Both the position numbers and the translations under genes were made by a program. The notes under the pieces were generated by a model that was given only the letters and a program-made list of their open reading frames with translations, did not search any database and had not been told where the DNA came from. Source: DATBSL01 sp963729875 (GTDB lineage: Bacteria > Acidobacteriota > Vicinamibacteria > Fen-336). From it: 64,000 nucleotides of DNA. Position 1 is the first letter of the stretch, and each line of letters begins with the position of its first letter. The stretch spans positions 372,001 through 436,000 of the forward strand of contig CAVSPR010000007.1 of assembly GCA_963729875.1 (NCBI GenBank). The letters run 5' to 3'. This document shows, one piece after another, positions 50,522-58,606 of this stretch.

Positions 50522-51424
50522 TCAGTGCCCCCGGGGGATGGGCGCCCCGGGCGCCGTGTACACGATCAGCACCACCACGGCCGCCCACAGCGCGACCGCG
50601 ACGAGCAGGGGCTTGTCCGCGAGCAGCACGTCGCTCGGGCTGCCCCCCTGCTCCTTCCCGTGGACGAGGTAAAGATAGCGGAATATCCCGTAGATCACGA
50701 AGGGGATGGTCAGGGCGAGCCGCTCCGTCCGGTACTTCGCCACCGTCTCCGGGGCGAGCGTGTAGAACGCGTAGGCGGTGAGGCAGGAGGCGGTCACCAC
50801 CGCGATCATCTGATCGAGGAGGTAGGGGCTGTACTCGGCGAGGATCGCACGGTGGGCCGCGGCGTCCGGGAGCGTGACCAGCTCGTGCCGGCGCTTGGCG
50901 AGAGCCAGGAAGAGGGCGAGCAGGATCGTGCAGACGAGGAGCCAGTCGCTGAACGCGACGTCGATGGCGACCGCCCCCGCCACCGCCCGGAAGACGAAGC
51001 CGATCGCGATCGCGAGGACGTCGAGGATGACGACGTTCTTGAGGCCGAACGAGTAGGCGAGGTTGAGGGCCAGGTAGCCGAGGGCGCAGACGAGGAAGCC
51101 CGGGCCGAGCCAGGACGCACCGACCAGGCCGAGGGCGAGGAGGGCGGCCGCGAAGAGCCGCGCGGCGGAGACCGGCAGCTCACCGCTCGCGATCGGCCGG
51201 GAGCGCTTCAGCGGGTGGAGACGATCCCGCCCGACGTCCGCGAGGTCGTTGACGAGGTAGACGGCTCCGGAGAGGCCGCAGAAGAGCGCGAACGCGGCGA
51301 CGGCGCGCAGGACGGCATCGGTGTCGAAGAGGTGCTTGGAGAAAGCGAGCGCGGCGAGCACCACCAGATTCTTCGTCCACTGGTGTGGCCGGAGCGAGAC
51401 GAGGAGGGCGCGCGGGAGGCTCAT
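50522..51424 (-). CDS. UbiA-family prenyltransferase, decaprenyl-phosphate phosphoribosyltransferase-like
   Basis: 300 residues, about eight or nine membrane helices. The Asp-rich motif NDLADVGRDRLHPLKRSRPI is the form seen in enzymes that transfer 5-phosphoribose from PRPP to a polyprenyl phosphate (Rv3806c type). LRPHQWTKNLVVLAALAFS at the N-terminus agrees. The product would be a lipid-linked ribose/arabinose donor for surface glycans, fitting the glycosyltransferases downstream. ATG at 51424 chosen; the longer frame lacks similarity. Confidence 0.88.
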   Translation of the reverse strand: MSLPRALLVSLRPHQWTKNLVVLAALAFSKHLFDTDAVLRAVAAFALFCGLSGAVYLVNDLADVGRDRLHPLKRSRPIASGELPVSAARLFAAALLALGLVGASWLGPGFLVCALGYLALNLAYSFGLKNVVILDVLAIAIGFVFRAVAGAVAIDVAFSDWLLVCTILLALFLALAKRRHELVTLPDAAAHRAILAEYSPYLLDQMIAVVTASCLTAYAFYTLAPETVAKYRTERLALTIPFVIYGIFRYLYLVHGKEQGGSPSDVLLADKPLLVAVALWAAVVVLIVYTAPGAPIPRGH

Positions 51425-51494
51425 CGGCCCGAAGTGGCCGCCCCGGGCGCGCGGGCGGGCCGCCGAGGACCCGCCCGCCACGGGGTCACCGGGC

Positions 51495-51836
51495 TTAGGA
51501 CTGGTAGCTGCGAACGGCCTCGTCCTCGGCCTCGTAGGTCTCGAAGACGGTCAGGAGCTTCGTGATCGACAGCAGGTCCTGGATCTTCTTCGTGAGATTG
51601 AGCAGCTTGAGCTTGCCGCCCTTGCGGCTCACGGTGGTGTAGGTCCTCACGATCTCGCCGAGGCCGGCCGAGTCGACGTACGGCACGTCAGCCAGGTTCA
51701 GGAGGATCTTGGTCTTCCCCGAATCGGCCAGCTTGGTCACGGCCTCCCGGAGGGCGTCGTCCCCCTCGCCGATGAGGATCTTCCCGTGGAGGTCCAGGAT
51801 CACCACGTCACCAACCTGACGCTCGACGATCTTCAT
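51495..51836 (-). CDS. STAS-domain anti-sigma factor antagonist
   Basis: 113 residues, a complete STAS domain. DVVILDLHGKILIGEG is the first strand pair, and YVDSAGLGEIV carries the phosphorylatable Ser. It should bind a serine-kinase anti-sigma factor when dephosphorylated. The SpoIIE-type phosphatase at 23632-25179 is a plausible activator, but no anti-sigma kinase is in the window. The gene has its own promoter with a leader of about 39 bases. Confidence 0.93.
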   Translation of the reverse strand: MKIVERQVGDVVILDLHGKILIGEGDDALREAVTKLADSGKTKILLNLADVPYVDSAGLGEIVRTYTTVSRKGGKLKLLNLTKKIQDLLSITKLLTVFETYEAEDEAVRSYQS

Positions 51837-51881
51837 GGCGGCTTTCTCCCTGCAGATATGGCTGTTACGTAAGTGTCGGTT

Positions 51882-51911
51882 ACGCTATCACGCGCCCGGC
51901 GGACAAGTCAA
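51882..51911 (-). promoter_or_regulatory. Promoter of the STAS gene
   Basis: On the minus strand TTGACT (51911-51906), an 18-base spacer ending in TGA and TAGCGT (51887-51882). Confidence 0.6.
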
Positions 51912-51928
51912 TGAGAGCGGCCTGCGGC

Positions 51929-51963
51929 CCGGCCGCGCGCCCCCCGCGGGGCCGCGCGGCCGG
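51929..51963 (-). terminator. Large GC hairpin after rpsU
   Basis: CCGGCCGCGCG (51929-51939) pairs with CGCGCGGCCGG (51953-51963), with a further C4/G4 inner stem. It lies 14 bases after the rpsU stop and before the STAS promoter. No T-tail. Confidence 0.5.
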
Positions 51964-51976
51964 CGTGCGACGGGTG

Positions 51977-52174
51977 CTACTCGCCTTCCCGGCGCAGCTT
52001 CTTCCGGCTCCTCTTGCGGGCGAGGGCCTGCTTCGCCCGGCGCTTGTCGCCGGGCTTCAGGTAGAAGCTGTGCTTCTTGATGTCCTTGATGATGTCTTCC
52101 TGCTGGACCTTCCGCTTGAAGCGGCGGAGAGCGTTCTCGATCGACTCGCCCTCCTGCATCTTGATCTCAGCCAA
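51977..52174 (-). CDS. rpsU: Ribosomal protein bS21
   Basis: 65 residues, the usual size for S21. EGESIENALRRFKRKVQQED is the family core, followed by KKHSFYLKPGDKRRAKQALA and a basic tail (RKRSRKKLRR). Part of the 30S platform, aiding mRNA start selection. The start is TTG at 52174; the next ATG (MQEGES) would remove four residues. It is transcribed from its own TTGACA promoter, divergent from and overlapping the rsmI promoter. Confidence 0.95.
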   Translation of the reverse strand: MAEIKMQEGESIENALRRFKRKVQQEDIIKDIKKHSFYLKPGDKRRAKQALARKRSRKKLRREGE

Positions 52175-52247
52175 ACCTGAAATACACCCCCTGACCGCCT
52201 TAGTATTTCCCTCTGCTTTCGAGGAACCGGGCCGTTACGAAACACCG

Positions 52248-52276
52248 ATGCTAGGATAGGCCCCCGCGGCTGTCAA
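52248..52276 (-). promoter_or_regulatory. Promoter of rpsU
   Basis: On the minus strand TTGACA (52276-52271), a 17-base spacer and TAGCAT (52253-52248). The -10 shares two bases with the opposing rsmI -10. Confidence 0.6.
52249..52257 (+). promoter_or_regulatory. Extended -10 of rsmI
   Basis: TGC-TAGGAT, 47 bases before the ATG at 52305. It overlaps the rpsU -10 on the other strand, so the two promoters cannot both be occupied at once. Confidence 0.4.
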
Positions 52277-52304
52277 GCGATCTGCCGGAAGATCAGTGAG
52301 TTAT

Positions 52305-53162
52305 ATGCCCGACCCCGCCGTCCCGCCCGGAACGCTCTTCGTCGTGGCCACCCCGCTCGGCCACCTCGAGGACGTCACCCTGCGGGCGCTGCGCGTCCTG
52401 CGCGAGGCCTCCCTCGTGGCCTGCGAGGACACGCGCCGCACGGGAACGCTGCTCCGGGCTCACGGGATCTCGACCCCGACCACCTCCTACTTCGAGCACA
52501 ACGAGCGGTGGAAGGGAGAGAGGATCCTCGAGGCGCTGCGCGGCGGCCGCGACGTGGCCCTCGTCTCCGACGCGGGCACGCCGGGCATCTCCGACCCTGG
52601 CTACCGCCTGGTGCGCGACGCGCGTGCCGAGGGGCTCGCGGTCGTGCCGGTGCCGGGGCCGAGCGCGGCGGTCGCGGCCCTGTCGGTCTCGGGCCTGCCC
52701 ACGGACCGCTTCCTGTTCGTGGGCTTCCTGCCGCCCCGCGCCGGCGCCCGCCGCCGCGCTCTCGAGGAGCTCGTCCGCGAGCGGGCGACCCTCGTGTTCT
52801 ACGAGAGCGCCGTGCGCGTCGTGGACTCCCTCGCCGACATGGTCGACGCCCTCGGCGACCGTGAGGGCTTCCTCTGCCGCGAGGCCACGAAGGTGCACGA
52901 GGAGTACCGGCGCGCCCGGCTCTCCGCGCTGCGCGAGTCGCTCGCCGCGCGCGAAGCCGTCCGGGGAGAGATCGTCCTCGTGGTGGGCGGAGCGGTGGCG
53001 CCGCCCCCGGAGGCCGGCCAGGACCCGGTGGCGCTCTATCGCCAGCTGGCGGCCGAGGGCTTGCGGCGGCGTGAGGCGGTCAAGGAGACCGCGCGACGGC
53101 TCGGCCGGCCCGCGCGCGAGGTCTACGCGCTCGTGCAGGACGGCGAGCCCGACGACGAGTAG
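52305..53162 (+). CDS. rsmI: 16S rRNA (cytidine-1402-2'-O) methyltransferase
   Basis: 285 residues. Tetrapyrrole-methylase fold: LFVVATPLGHLEDVTLRALR, CEDTRRTGTLLRAHGI, ALVSDAGTPGISDPGYRLV and VVPVPGPSAAVAALSVSGLP are near-exact family blocks, with FYESAVRVVDSLADM and REATKVHEEYRRA later. It 2'-O-methylates C1402 of 16S rRNA at the decoding centre. Divergent neighbour of rpsU, another 30S component. GTG at 52296 is an alternative start. Confidence 0.96.
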   Translation: MPDPAVPPGTLFVVATPLGHLEDVTLRALRVLREASLVACEDTRRTGTLLRAHGISTPTTSYFEHNERWKGERILEALRGGRDVALVSDAGTPGISDPGYRLVRDARAEGLAVVPVPGPSAAVAALSVSGLPTDRFLFVGFLPPRAGARRRALEELVRERATLVFYESAVRVVDSLADMVDALGDREGFLCREATKVHEEYRRARLSALRESLAAREAVRGEIVLVVGGAVAPPPEAGQDPVALYRQLAAEGLRRREAVKETARRLGRPAREVYALVQDGEPDDE

Positions 53163-53180
53163 GGGCCGGTCGGCCGAGCT

Positions 53181-55058
53181 CTACTCTCCGGCCAGCGGGG
53201 CGTCGATCCGGCTGACCTCGTGGGGGGCGAGCTCCACGTCGGCCCCTACCTCCTCGCCCGCCGGACCCTGCCCGAGCGGCGCCCGACGCGCGGAGCCGGG
53301 CAGCCCCTCGATCCTCACCGGGTGCGCCTCCCCGGTCGGGTTGGCCAGGAAGAGGCGGAGGCGCCCGCCCGCCCGCAGCGCCAGGACCTGCACCCGCTCC
53401 GGGCGTCGGGACCGCGCGGGCAGCACGAGGGAGCCCGGCAGGGCGAGAATGTCGGCCAGGGCACGGAGCACCGGGAAGGCCGAGCCCCCTTCCACCACGC
53501 CACGCGGGCCCGACAGCTCGAAGAGGGTCAGGCTCGCGACGCCGGCGTCGGCCGCGGCGGCGACGAGGCCGAGCGTCCAGGCCGCGGCGAGGGCCGACGC
53601 CTGGCGCGGGTCGTCCGTCAGCGGCGGCCCGGCCGGGTCGATCGAGGAGGCGTTGCGGGGGCGGAGCGTGACCGGCGAGATCCCGAGGGAGACCCCCATC
53701 GAGAAGGCGCGCGCGGTGTCCGCCATCCACCGCAGGCTGGCGAGGCTCTCGAACAGCGTCGCGTCGTCGAGGGCGTGGACCTGCGGGCTGAGGGCGAAGA
53801 CGAGCCGGTCGAGCCCGCGGGGCGAGGGACGTCGCCGGTTCAGCTGGACGAAGTGCGCGTCCGTCCCGCCTCCGAAGAGGGCGGTCGCGTCCACGCCGGA
53901 GAGGGCCTCGCGCGCGGCGCCGGCGAGGCCGTCGCCGGTGGTCGAGTCGGACGCACGGAAGGGCAGCCAGCAGGCCACCCGCGGCTGCAGCGCTCTCGAG
54001 CTCTCCGCGAGGTCCCGCAGGGCCGCCTGCGGCTCGTCGGGCAGGAAGAGGGCGATCTCGAGCGGTGCTCCCAGGGCGCGCGCGTTCGCGACGGCGTGCG
54101 CCAGCCCTCCCTCCCAGCCCGGTGAGCCCGGCCGCAGATCGGCCCGCACGTGGTCGAGGCGGGCCGCCTTCAGCAGCGCGGCGTCCGCCGGGTCCAGCGT
54201 CCGGGGGGCGGCGCCTCCCAGTCCCAGCGCCGGCCGGGCGCGGCCTCCCGCGTGCGGCACGTGCACGACCACCGGCTCGCTGGCGTTGCGCTTCTTGGGG
54301 AGGGCGCCGGGGACAGTGGCCGCGGCCGCTTGCACGGGCTCGCTGGTCACGCCGAACAGGCGGAGCGTCACCGACTGCGCGACCCGCGCGCCCTCAGGCA
54401 CCTCGACCGGGTGGGGCAGGTGCAGGGGCGTCGAGTAGGTCTTGAAGGACGCGTCGGACCAGTTGCGCTGGTCCTCCGTCTCGAAGACGTCGCCCTCCAT
54501 TCGCACCTCGGCCTCGACGCCGGGCGTCACCTCGTGCAGGATCGCGCGCACGTTGCGGAAGGGCTGGTGAGGGGCGACGAGGGCCGGGAAGGCCGAGGAG
54601 GCGCGGTCGCCGTCCACCATCTCCACGATGCAGGCGCGCCCAGCGCACGCCTCGGCCGGGTGCAGCACGCAGAAACCGATCCGGCTGCGGAGGAAGGCGG
54701 CGCCCGCGGTGCCGTCCATCGAGAACACGATGCGGCCGTCGGCGCCACCCTCGATGCGCCCCCGCCAGTCGAAGCGCACGCGTCCCCCGCGGTGACGCGC
54801 GAGGAAGCGTATGCGGAAGGCCTCGGGCTCCGCCGCGATCTCGAGGTCCTCGAGCCGGGCGGGGACGGTGCGCCACGCCTCGTCCCGGAGGGCGACGTGG
54901 ATCCCGCGCAGGACCTCGCGCTCGCCGAGCCGGATCCACCGCAGCCCGCCGCGGTCGAAGACGAGCCGGAGCGGCCCGGCGCGCAGCGGCACCGCTACGT
55001 CCGGGGCCGCGTGGACGAGGGGCGCGCCGTCCGGGGGGTCTGTCGCCTGGGAGGCCAT
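53181..55058 (-). CDS. Large protein resembling D-apionate lactonase-type sugar enzymes
   Basis: 625 residues from the ATG at 55058; no signal peptide. The N-terminal third is beta-rich (LRLVFDRGGLRWIRLGEREV, LRGIHVALRD, RIVFSMDGTA, IGFCVLHPAEACAGRA, NWSDASFKTYSTPL). The middle looks like a TIM barrel (LDHVRADLRPGSP, VFALSPQVHALDDATLFESL) and the end a small beta domain (LLFANP-like RLFLANPTGEAHPV). This plan fits the three-domain D-apionate lactonase (ApnL) family as I remember it; assignment is tentative. The enzyme probably acts on an uncommon sugar acid. No transporter or partner enzyme is adjacent. Confidence 0.6.
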   Translation of the reverse strand: MASQATDPPDGAPLVHAAPDVAVPLRAGPLRLVFDRGGLRWIRLGEREVLRGIHVALRDEAWRTVPARLEDLEIAAEPEAFRIRFLARHRGGRVRFDWRGRIEGGADGRIVFSMDGTAGAAFLRSRIGFCVLHPAEACAGRACIVEMVDGDRASSAFPALVAPHQPFRNVRAILHEVTPGVEAEVRMEGDVFETEDQRNWSDASFKTYSTPLHLPHPVEVPEGARVAQSVTLRLFGVTSEPVQAAAATVPGALPKKRNASEPVVVHVPHAGGRARPALGLGGAAPRTLDPADAALLKAARLDHVRADLRPGSPGWEGGLAHAVANARALGAPLEIALFLPDEPQAALRDLAESSRALQPRVACWLPFRASDSTTGDGLAGAAREALSGVDATALFGGGTDAHFVQLNRRRPSPRGLDRLVFALSPQVHALDDATLFESLASLRWMADTARAFSMGVSLGISPVTLRPRNASSIDPAGPPLTDDPRQASALAAAWTLGLVAAAADAGVASLTLFELSGPRGVVEGGSAFPVLRALADILALPGSLVLPARSRRPERVQVLALRAGGRLRLFLANPTGEAHPVRIEGLPGSARRAPLGQGPAGEEVGADVELAPHEVSRIDAPLAGE

Positions 55059-55083
55059 CGCTCGCTCCGAACGCCTGCGACGG

Positions 55084-55112
55084 AACGTATCAGGACGGCC
55101 GGCGGTTGTCCA
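55084..55112 (-). promoter_or_regulatory. Promoter of the lactonase-like gene
   Basis: On the minus strand TGGACA (55112-55107), a 17-base spacer and TGA-TACGTT (55089-55084). ATG at 55058 follows a leader of about 19 bases. Confidence 0.5.
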
Positions 55113-55176
55113 TGGAAGTGGAGGTCCGGCGGCGCTCCCGTTTCGGGATACCCTTGCCTGCCGCCGGAGGGACCGA

Positions 55177-55752
55177 ATGCCGATGTCGCCGCAGGACATG
55201 ATGGAAGCGATCGAGCGCAACCTGCCCGCAAGGACCGGACGGACCCTCGCGCAGTGGGCCGCGCTCGTGAAGAAGGCGGGCCCGGCAGAGCGGAAGGACC
55301 GCATCGCCTGGCTGCGAAAGGAGCACGGCCTGGGCGGGGCCACCGCGATGCTCGTCGCGTACGCCGCCGAGGGCCGCCGGCCCCACCAGGACTACGAGGA
55401 CGGCGACGCGCTCGTCGCGACGATGTACTCCGGAAAGAAGGCCGCCCTGCGCCAGACGCACGATGCCACGCTCGCCGCTGCCAGCCGGCTCGGGAAGGAC
55501 GTCGCGCCCAGCGCGCGCAAGACCTACGTCTCGCTCGTACGCAAGCGGCAGTTCGCGGCCCTCCAGCCGAGCACCGCCGACCGGGTGGACCTCGGCCTCG
55601 TCCTGCCCGGAGTGAAATCGCAGGGACGGCTCGAAGCCACGAAGACGGTGGGCGGAGGCCGGGTCACCCACCGCATCGCCCTGCGCTCGCCAAAGGACGT
55701 GGACGCCGAGGTGAAGCGGTGGCTGAGGGAGGCCTACGAGCGCGACGCATGA
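55177..55752 (+). CDS. DUF4287/DUF5655 protein
   Basis: 191 residues from the ATG after GGAGG. The N-terminal DUF4287 part has PARTGRTLAQWAALVKKAGP and DRIAWLRKEHGLGGATAML. The C-terminal DUF5655 part has TYVSLVRKRQFAALQPSTAD and VDLGLVLPGVKSQGRLE. The family is widespread, cytoplasmic and of unknown function. It sits between the lactonase-like gene (divergent) and the S9 peptidase gene (107 bp downstream). Confidence 0.88.
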   Translation: MPMSPQDMMEAIERNLPARTGRTLAQWAALVKKAGPAERKDRIAWLRKEHGLGGATAMLVAYAAEGRRPHQDYEDGDALVATMYSGKKAALRQTHDATLAAASRLGKDVAPSARKTYVSLVRKRQFAALQPSTADRVDLGLVLPGVKSQGRLEATKTVGGGRVTHRIALRSPKDVDAEVKRWLREAYERDA

Positions 55753-55858
55753 GGGAACCCCGCGCCCCGGCCCTTCGTAGTTCGTCCTTGGAGTGTTCCT
55801 GTTCGTCTCCCCTTTCGGCCAGTCGCCGCATCCCCCTCAACACGGAGGCTTTGACCCG

Positions 55859-58546
55859 ATGACCCGACTCGTTCGGACCGCCCTCTGGGCGTCTCTCGCC
55901 CTGACCCTGGGCCTCGCGGCGGGCGCCGCGGCGGCCGAGACCGGACTGCCGCCCCTCCTCGACCGCGAGCTGTTCTTCGGCAACCCGGAGATCGCCGGCG
56001 CCCAGCTCTCCCCCGACGGCCAGTACATGGCCTTCCTCAAGCCCTGGAGCGACACCCGCAACATCTGGGTGAAGAAGACGACCGAGCCCTTCGAGGCGGC
56101 GCGGCGCGTGACCGCCGAGACCAAGCGGCCCATCCCGGGGTACTTCTGGAGCCGGGACAGCCGCCTCATCCTCTACGTCAAGGACAACGACGGCGACGAG
56201 AACTTCAACGTCTGGGCGGTGGACCCCGCCGCCCCGAAGGCCGAGGGCAAGGACGTGCCGGCCTCGCGGAACCTCACGGACGCGAAGAAGGCGCGGGCCT
56301 TCATCTACTCGGTCCCGAAGAAGGACCCCGACACCCTCTACGTCGGCCTCAACGACCGGGACGCCGCGTGGCACGACCTCTACAAGGTCTCGATCTCGAC
56401 CGGGAAGCGCGAGCTCGTCCGGAAGAACACCGATCGGATCTCGGGCTGGGTCTTCGACCTCGACGGCAAGCTGCGGCTCGCCACCCGCACCCTCGACAAC
56501 GGCGACACCGAGGTCCTGAAGGTCCAGCCCGACGGCTTCGCCACCGTCTACACGTGCACCGTGTTCGAGACCTGCGGCCCCAGCCGCTTTCACAAGGACG
56601 GCCGGCGCGTCTACATGGAGACCAACAAGGGCGACGTGGACCTCACGCGCCTCGTGCTCTTCGACCCCGAGACCCGGAGAGAGGAGCTCGTCGAGTCCGA
56701 CCCGATGAACCGGGTCGATTTCGGCGGGACCCACTTCGCCGAGGCCACGGACGAGCTCGTCGCGACCACCTACGAGGACGAGCGGACGCGCGTCTACGTC
56801 CGCGACCCCGCGTGGAAGGCGGACTACGAGCTGCTGAAGTCCCGGTTCCCGGGCCGAGACGTCGACTTCGCCTCGGGCACCGCGGACGACCAGCTGCTGC
56901 TGGTCGTCGCCGGGAGCGACGTCGATCCCGGACAGGTCCAGCTCTTCGACCGCCGGACGAAGAAGCTCGTCCTCCAGTACAAGGTGCGCGAGCGCATCCC
57001 CCGCGAGCACATGGCCGAGATGAAGCCCGTCCGCTACCCTTCCTCGGACGGGATGGAGATCCCCGCCTTCCTCACCCTGCCGAAGGGCGTGCCGGCGAAG
57101 AGCCTGCCCGCCATCCTCGTGCCCCACGGCGGCCCGTGGGCGCGCGACGGCTGGGGCTTCAGCAACCTCGCCCAGTTCCTGGCCAACCGGGGCTACGCCG
57201 TCCTCTCGCCCAACTTCCGCGGTTCCACCGGCTACGGCAAGAAGTTCCTCAACGCCGGCAACATGCAGTGGGGCGAGAAGATGCAGGACGACGTGACCTG
57301 GGGCGTCAGGTACCTCGTCGCCCAGGGCATCGCCGACCCGAAGAGGGTCGGGATCATGGGCGGCTCCTACGGCGGGTACGCGACGCTCGCGGGGGTGGCC
57401 TTCACTCCCGACGTCTACGCCGCGGCGGTCGACATCGTGGGGCCCTCGAACCTCATCACGCTGCTCGACTCCATCCCGCCCTACTGGGAGGCGGCGCGCC
57501 TCGTCTTCTACAACCGGATGGGCGACCCGAGGACGCCCGAGGGCAAGGCACAGCTGATGCGGCAGTCACCGCTCAACTCCGCTCAGAAGATCAAGACCCC
57601 TCTCCTCGTGGCGCAGGGCGCCAACGACCCGCGGGTCAAGAAGGCGGAGGCAGAGCAGATCGTGATCGCGCTGCGCGACCGCGGCTTCCCCGTCGAGTAC
57701 ATCCTCGCCCCCGACGAGGGGCACGGCTTCGCCCGCCCGGTGAACAGCATGTCCCTGTGGGCGGCCAGCGAGGCGTTCTTCGCGAAGCACATCGGCGGCC
57801 GCGCCCAGGAGGGCGGGACGCCGGAGGTCGTGGCGCGCCTCAAGGAGATCACGGTCGACCCGAAGACGGTCGTGCTCTCGAAGGCGGTGGACGCGGCCGC
57901 GGTCGGCGTGCCGAAGGTCGTCGCCTCCCTCGTCCCCGGGAGCCTGAGCTACCAGGGGAAGATCGAGAGCGGCGGGAAGGCGATCCCGATCTCGATCGCC
58001 CAGACCATCGAGGACAAGGGGGCGACGTTCGTCGTCACCGCCGTCGCGAAGATGCCCATGGGCGACGCGACGGACGTGACGACCTTCGACAAGGCGACGC
58101 TCGTCCCCCGCAAGCGGTCGATCAAGCAGGGGCCCGCCGCGATCGAGCTCTCCTTCGAGGGCGGCAAGGCCACCGGGACCATGGCCATGGGCGGCGAGCC
58201 GAAGCCCGTCTCGGTGGACCTCGGCGGCGAGCTCTTCGCCGACGGTGCCGGGAGCCACGAGGCGATCGGCGCGCTGCCGCTCGCCGAGGGCTACAGCGTC
58301 ACCTTCCGCAACTTCGACGTTCGCCAGCAGAAGGTGCAGCTGAAGCAGGCGAAGGTCACGGGCTCCGAGGGCGTGACGGTGCCCGCCGGGACGTTCCAGG
58401 CGTGGAAGGTCGAGATCGCCTCGGCCGAGGGCGAGCCGGGGACGACGACGATCTGGGTGGCGAAGGACACCCGCAAGGTGGTGAAGACGACGGCCACGAT
58501 GCCCCAGATGGGCGGGGCAGTGGTCACCACCGAACTGCAGCCGTAG
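55859..58546 (+). CDS. S9-family prolyl oligopeptidase-type peptidase with extra C-terminal beta domain
   Basis: 895 residues. Signal peptide (about 1-25), a beta-propeller (about 40-390; AQLSPDGQYMAFLKPWSD, YFWSRDSRLILYVKD) and an alpha/beta-hydrolase domain. The triad is S503 in GGSYGGYA, D590 in GANDPRVKKAE and H622 in DEGHGF. It would cut short peptides in the periplasm. Residues from about 640 to the end add a DUF3108-like beta domain (FEGGKATGTMAMGG, VPAGTFQAWKVEIASAEGE, TTIWVAKDTRKVVK) not usual in S9 enzymes. The ATG at 55859 has ACGGAGG upstream and begins the signal peptide. Confidence 0.9.
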   Translation: MTRLVRTALWASLALTLGLAAGAAAAETGLPPLLDRELFFGNPEIAGAQLSPDGQYMAFLKPWSDTRNIWVKKTTEPFEAARRVTAETKRPIPGYFWSRDSRLILYVKDNDGDENFNVWAVDPAAPKAEGKDVPASRNLTDAKKARAFIYSVPKKDPDTLYVGLNDRDAAWHDLYKVSISTGKRELVRKNTDRISGWVFDLDGKLRLATRTLDNGDTEVLKVQPDGFATVYTCTVFETCGPSRFHKDGRRVYMETNKGDVDLTRLVLFDPETRREELVESDPMNRVDFGGTHFAEATDELVATTYEDERTRVYVRDPAWKADYELLKSRFPGRDVDFASGTADDQLLLVVAGSDVDPGQVQLFDRRTKKLVLQYKVRERIPREHMAEMKPVRYPSSDGMEIPAFLTLPKGVPAKSLPAILVPHGGPWARDGWGFSNLAQFLANRGYAVLSPNFRGSTGYGKKFLNAGNMQWGEKMQDDVTWGVRYLVAQGIADPKRVGIMGGSYGGYATLAGVAFTPDVYAAAVDIVGPSNLITLLDSIPPYWEAARLVFYNRMGDPRTPEGKAQLMRQSPLNSAQKIKTPLLVAQGANDPRVKKAEAEQIVIALRDRGFPVEYILAPDEGHGFARPVNSMSLWAASEAFFAKHIGGRAQEGGTPEVVARLKEITVDPKTVVLSKAVDAAAVGVPKVVASLVPGSLSYQGKIESGGKAIPISIAQTIEDKGATFVVTAVAKMPMGDATDVTTFDKATLVPRKRSIKQGPAAIELSFEGGKATGTMAMGGEPKPVSVDLGGELFADGAGSHEAIGALPLAEGYSVTFRNFDVRQQKVQLKQAKVTGSEGVTVPAGTFQAWKVEIASAEGEPGTTTIWVAKDTRKVVKTTATMPQMGGAVVTTELQP

Positions 58547-58560
58547 ACTCCGGCCTCGTC

Positions 58561-58597
58561 ATCCCGAGGAGCCTCGTCGTGTCGGGCTCCTCGGGAT
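58561..58597. terminator. 13-bp inverted repeat between convergent genes
   Basis: ATCCCGAGGAGCC (58561-58573) and GGCTCCTCGGGAT (58585-58597) form a perfect stem with an 11-base loop, between the stops of the S9 peptidase gene (58546) and the GT-C gene (58607). It can serve both strands. No T-run. Confidence 0.6.
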
Positions 58598-58606
58598 AAC
58601 GGGTGC

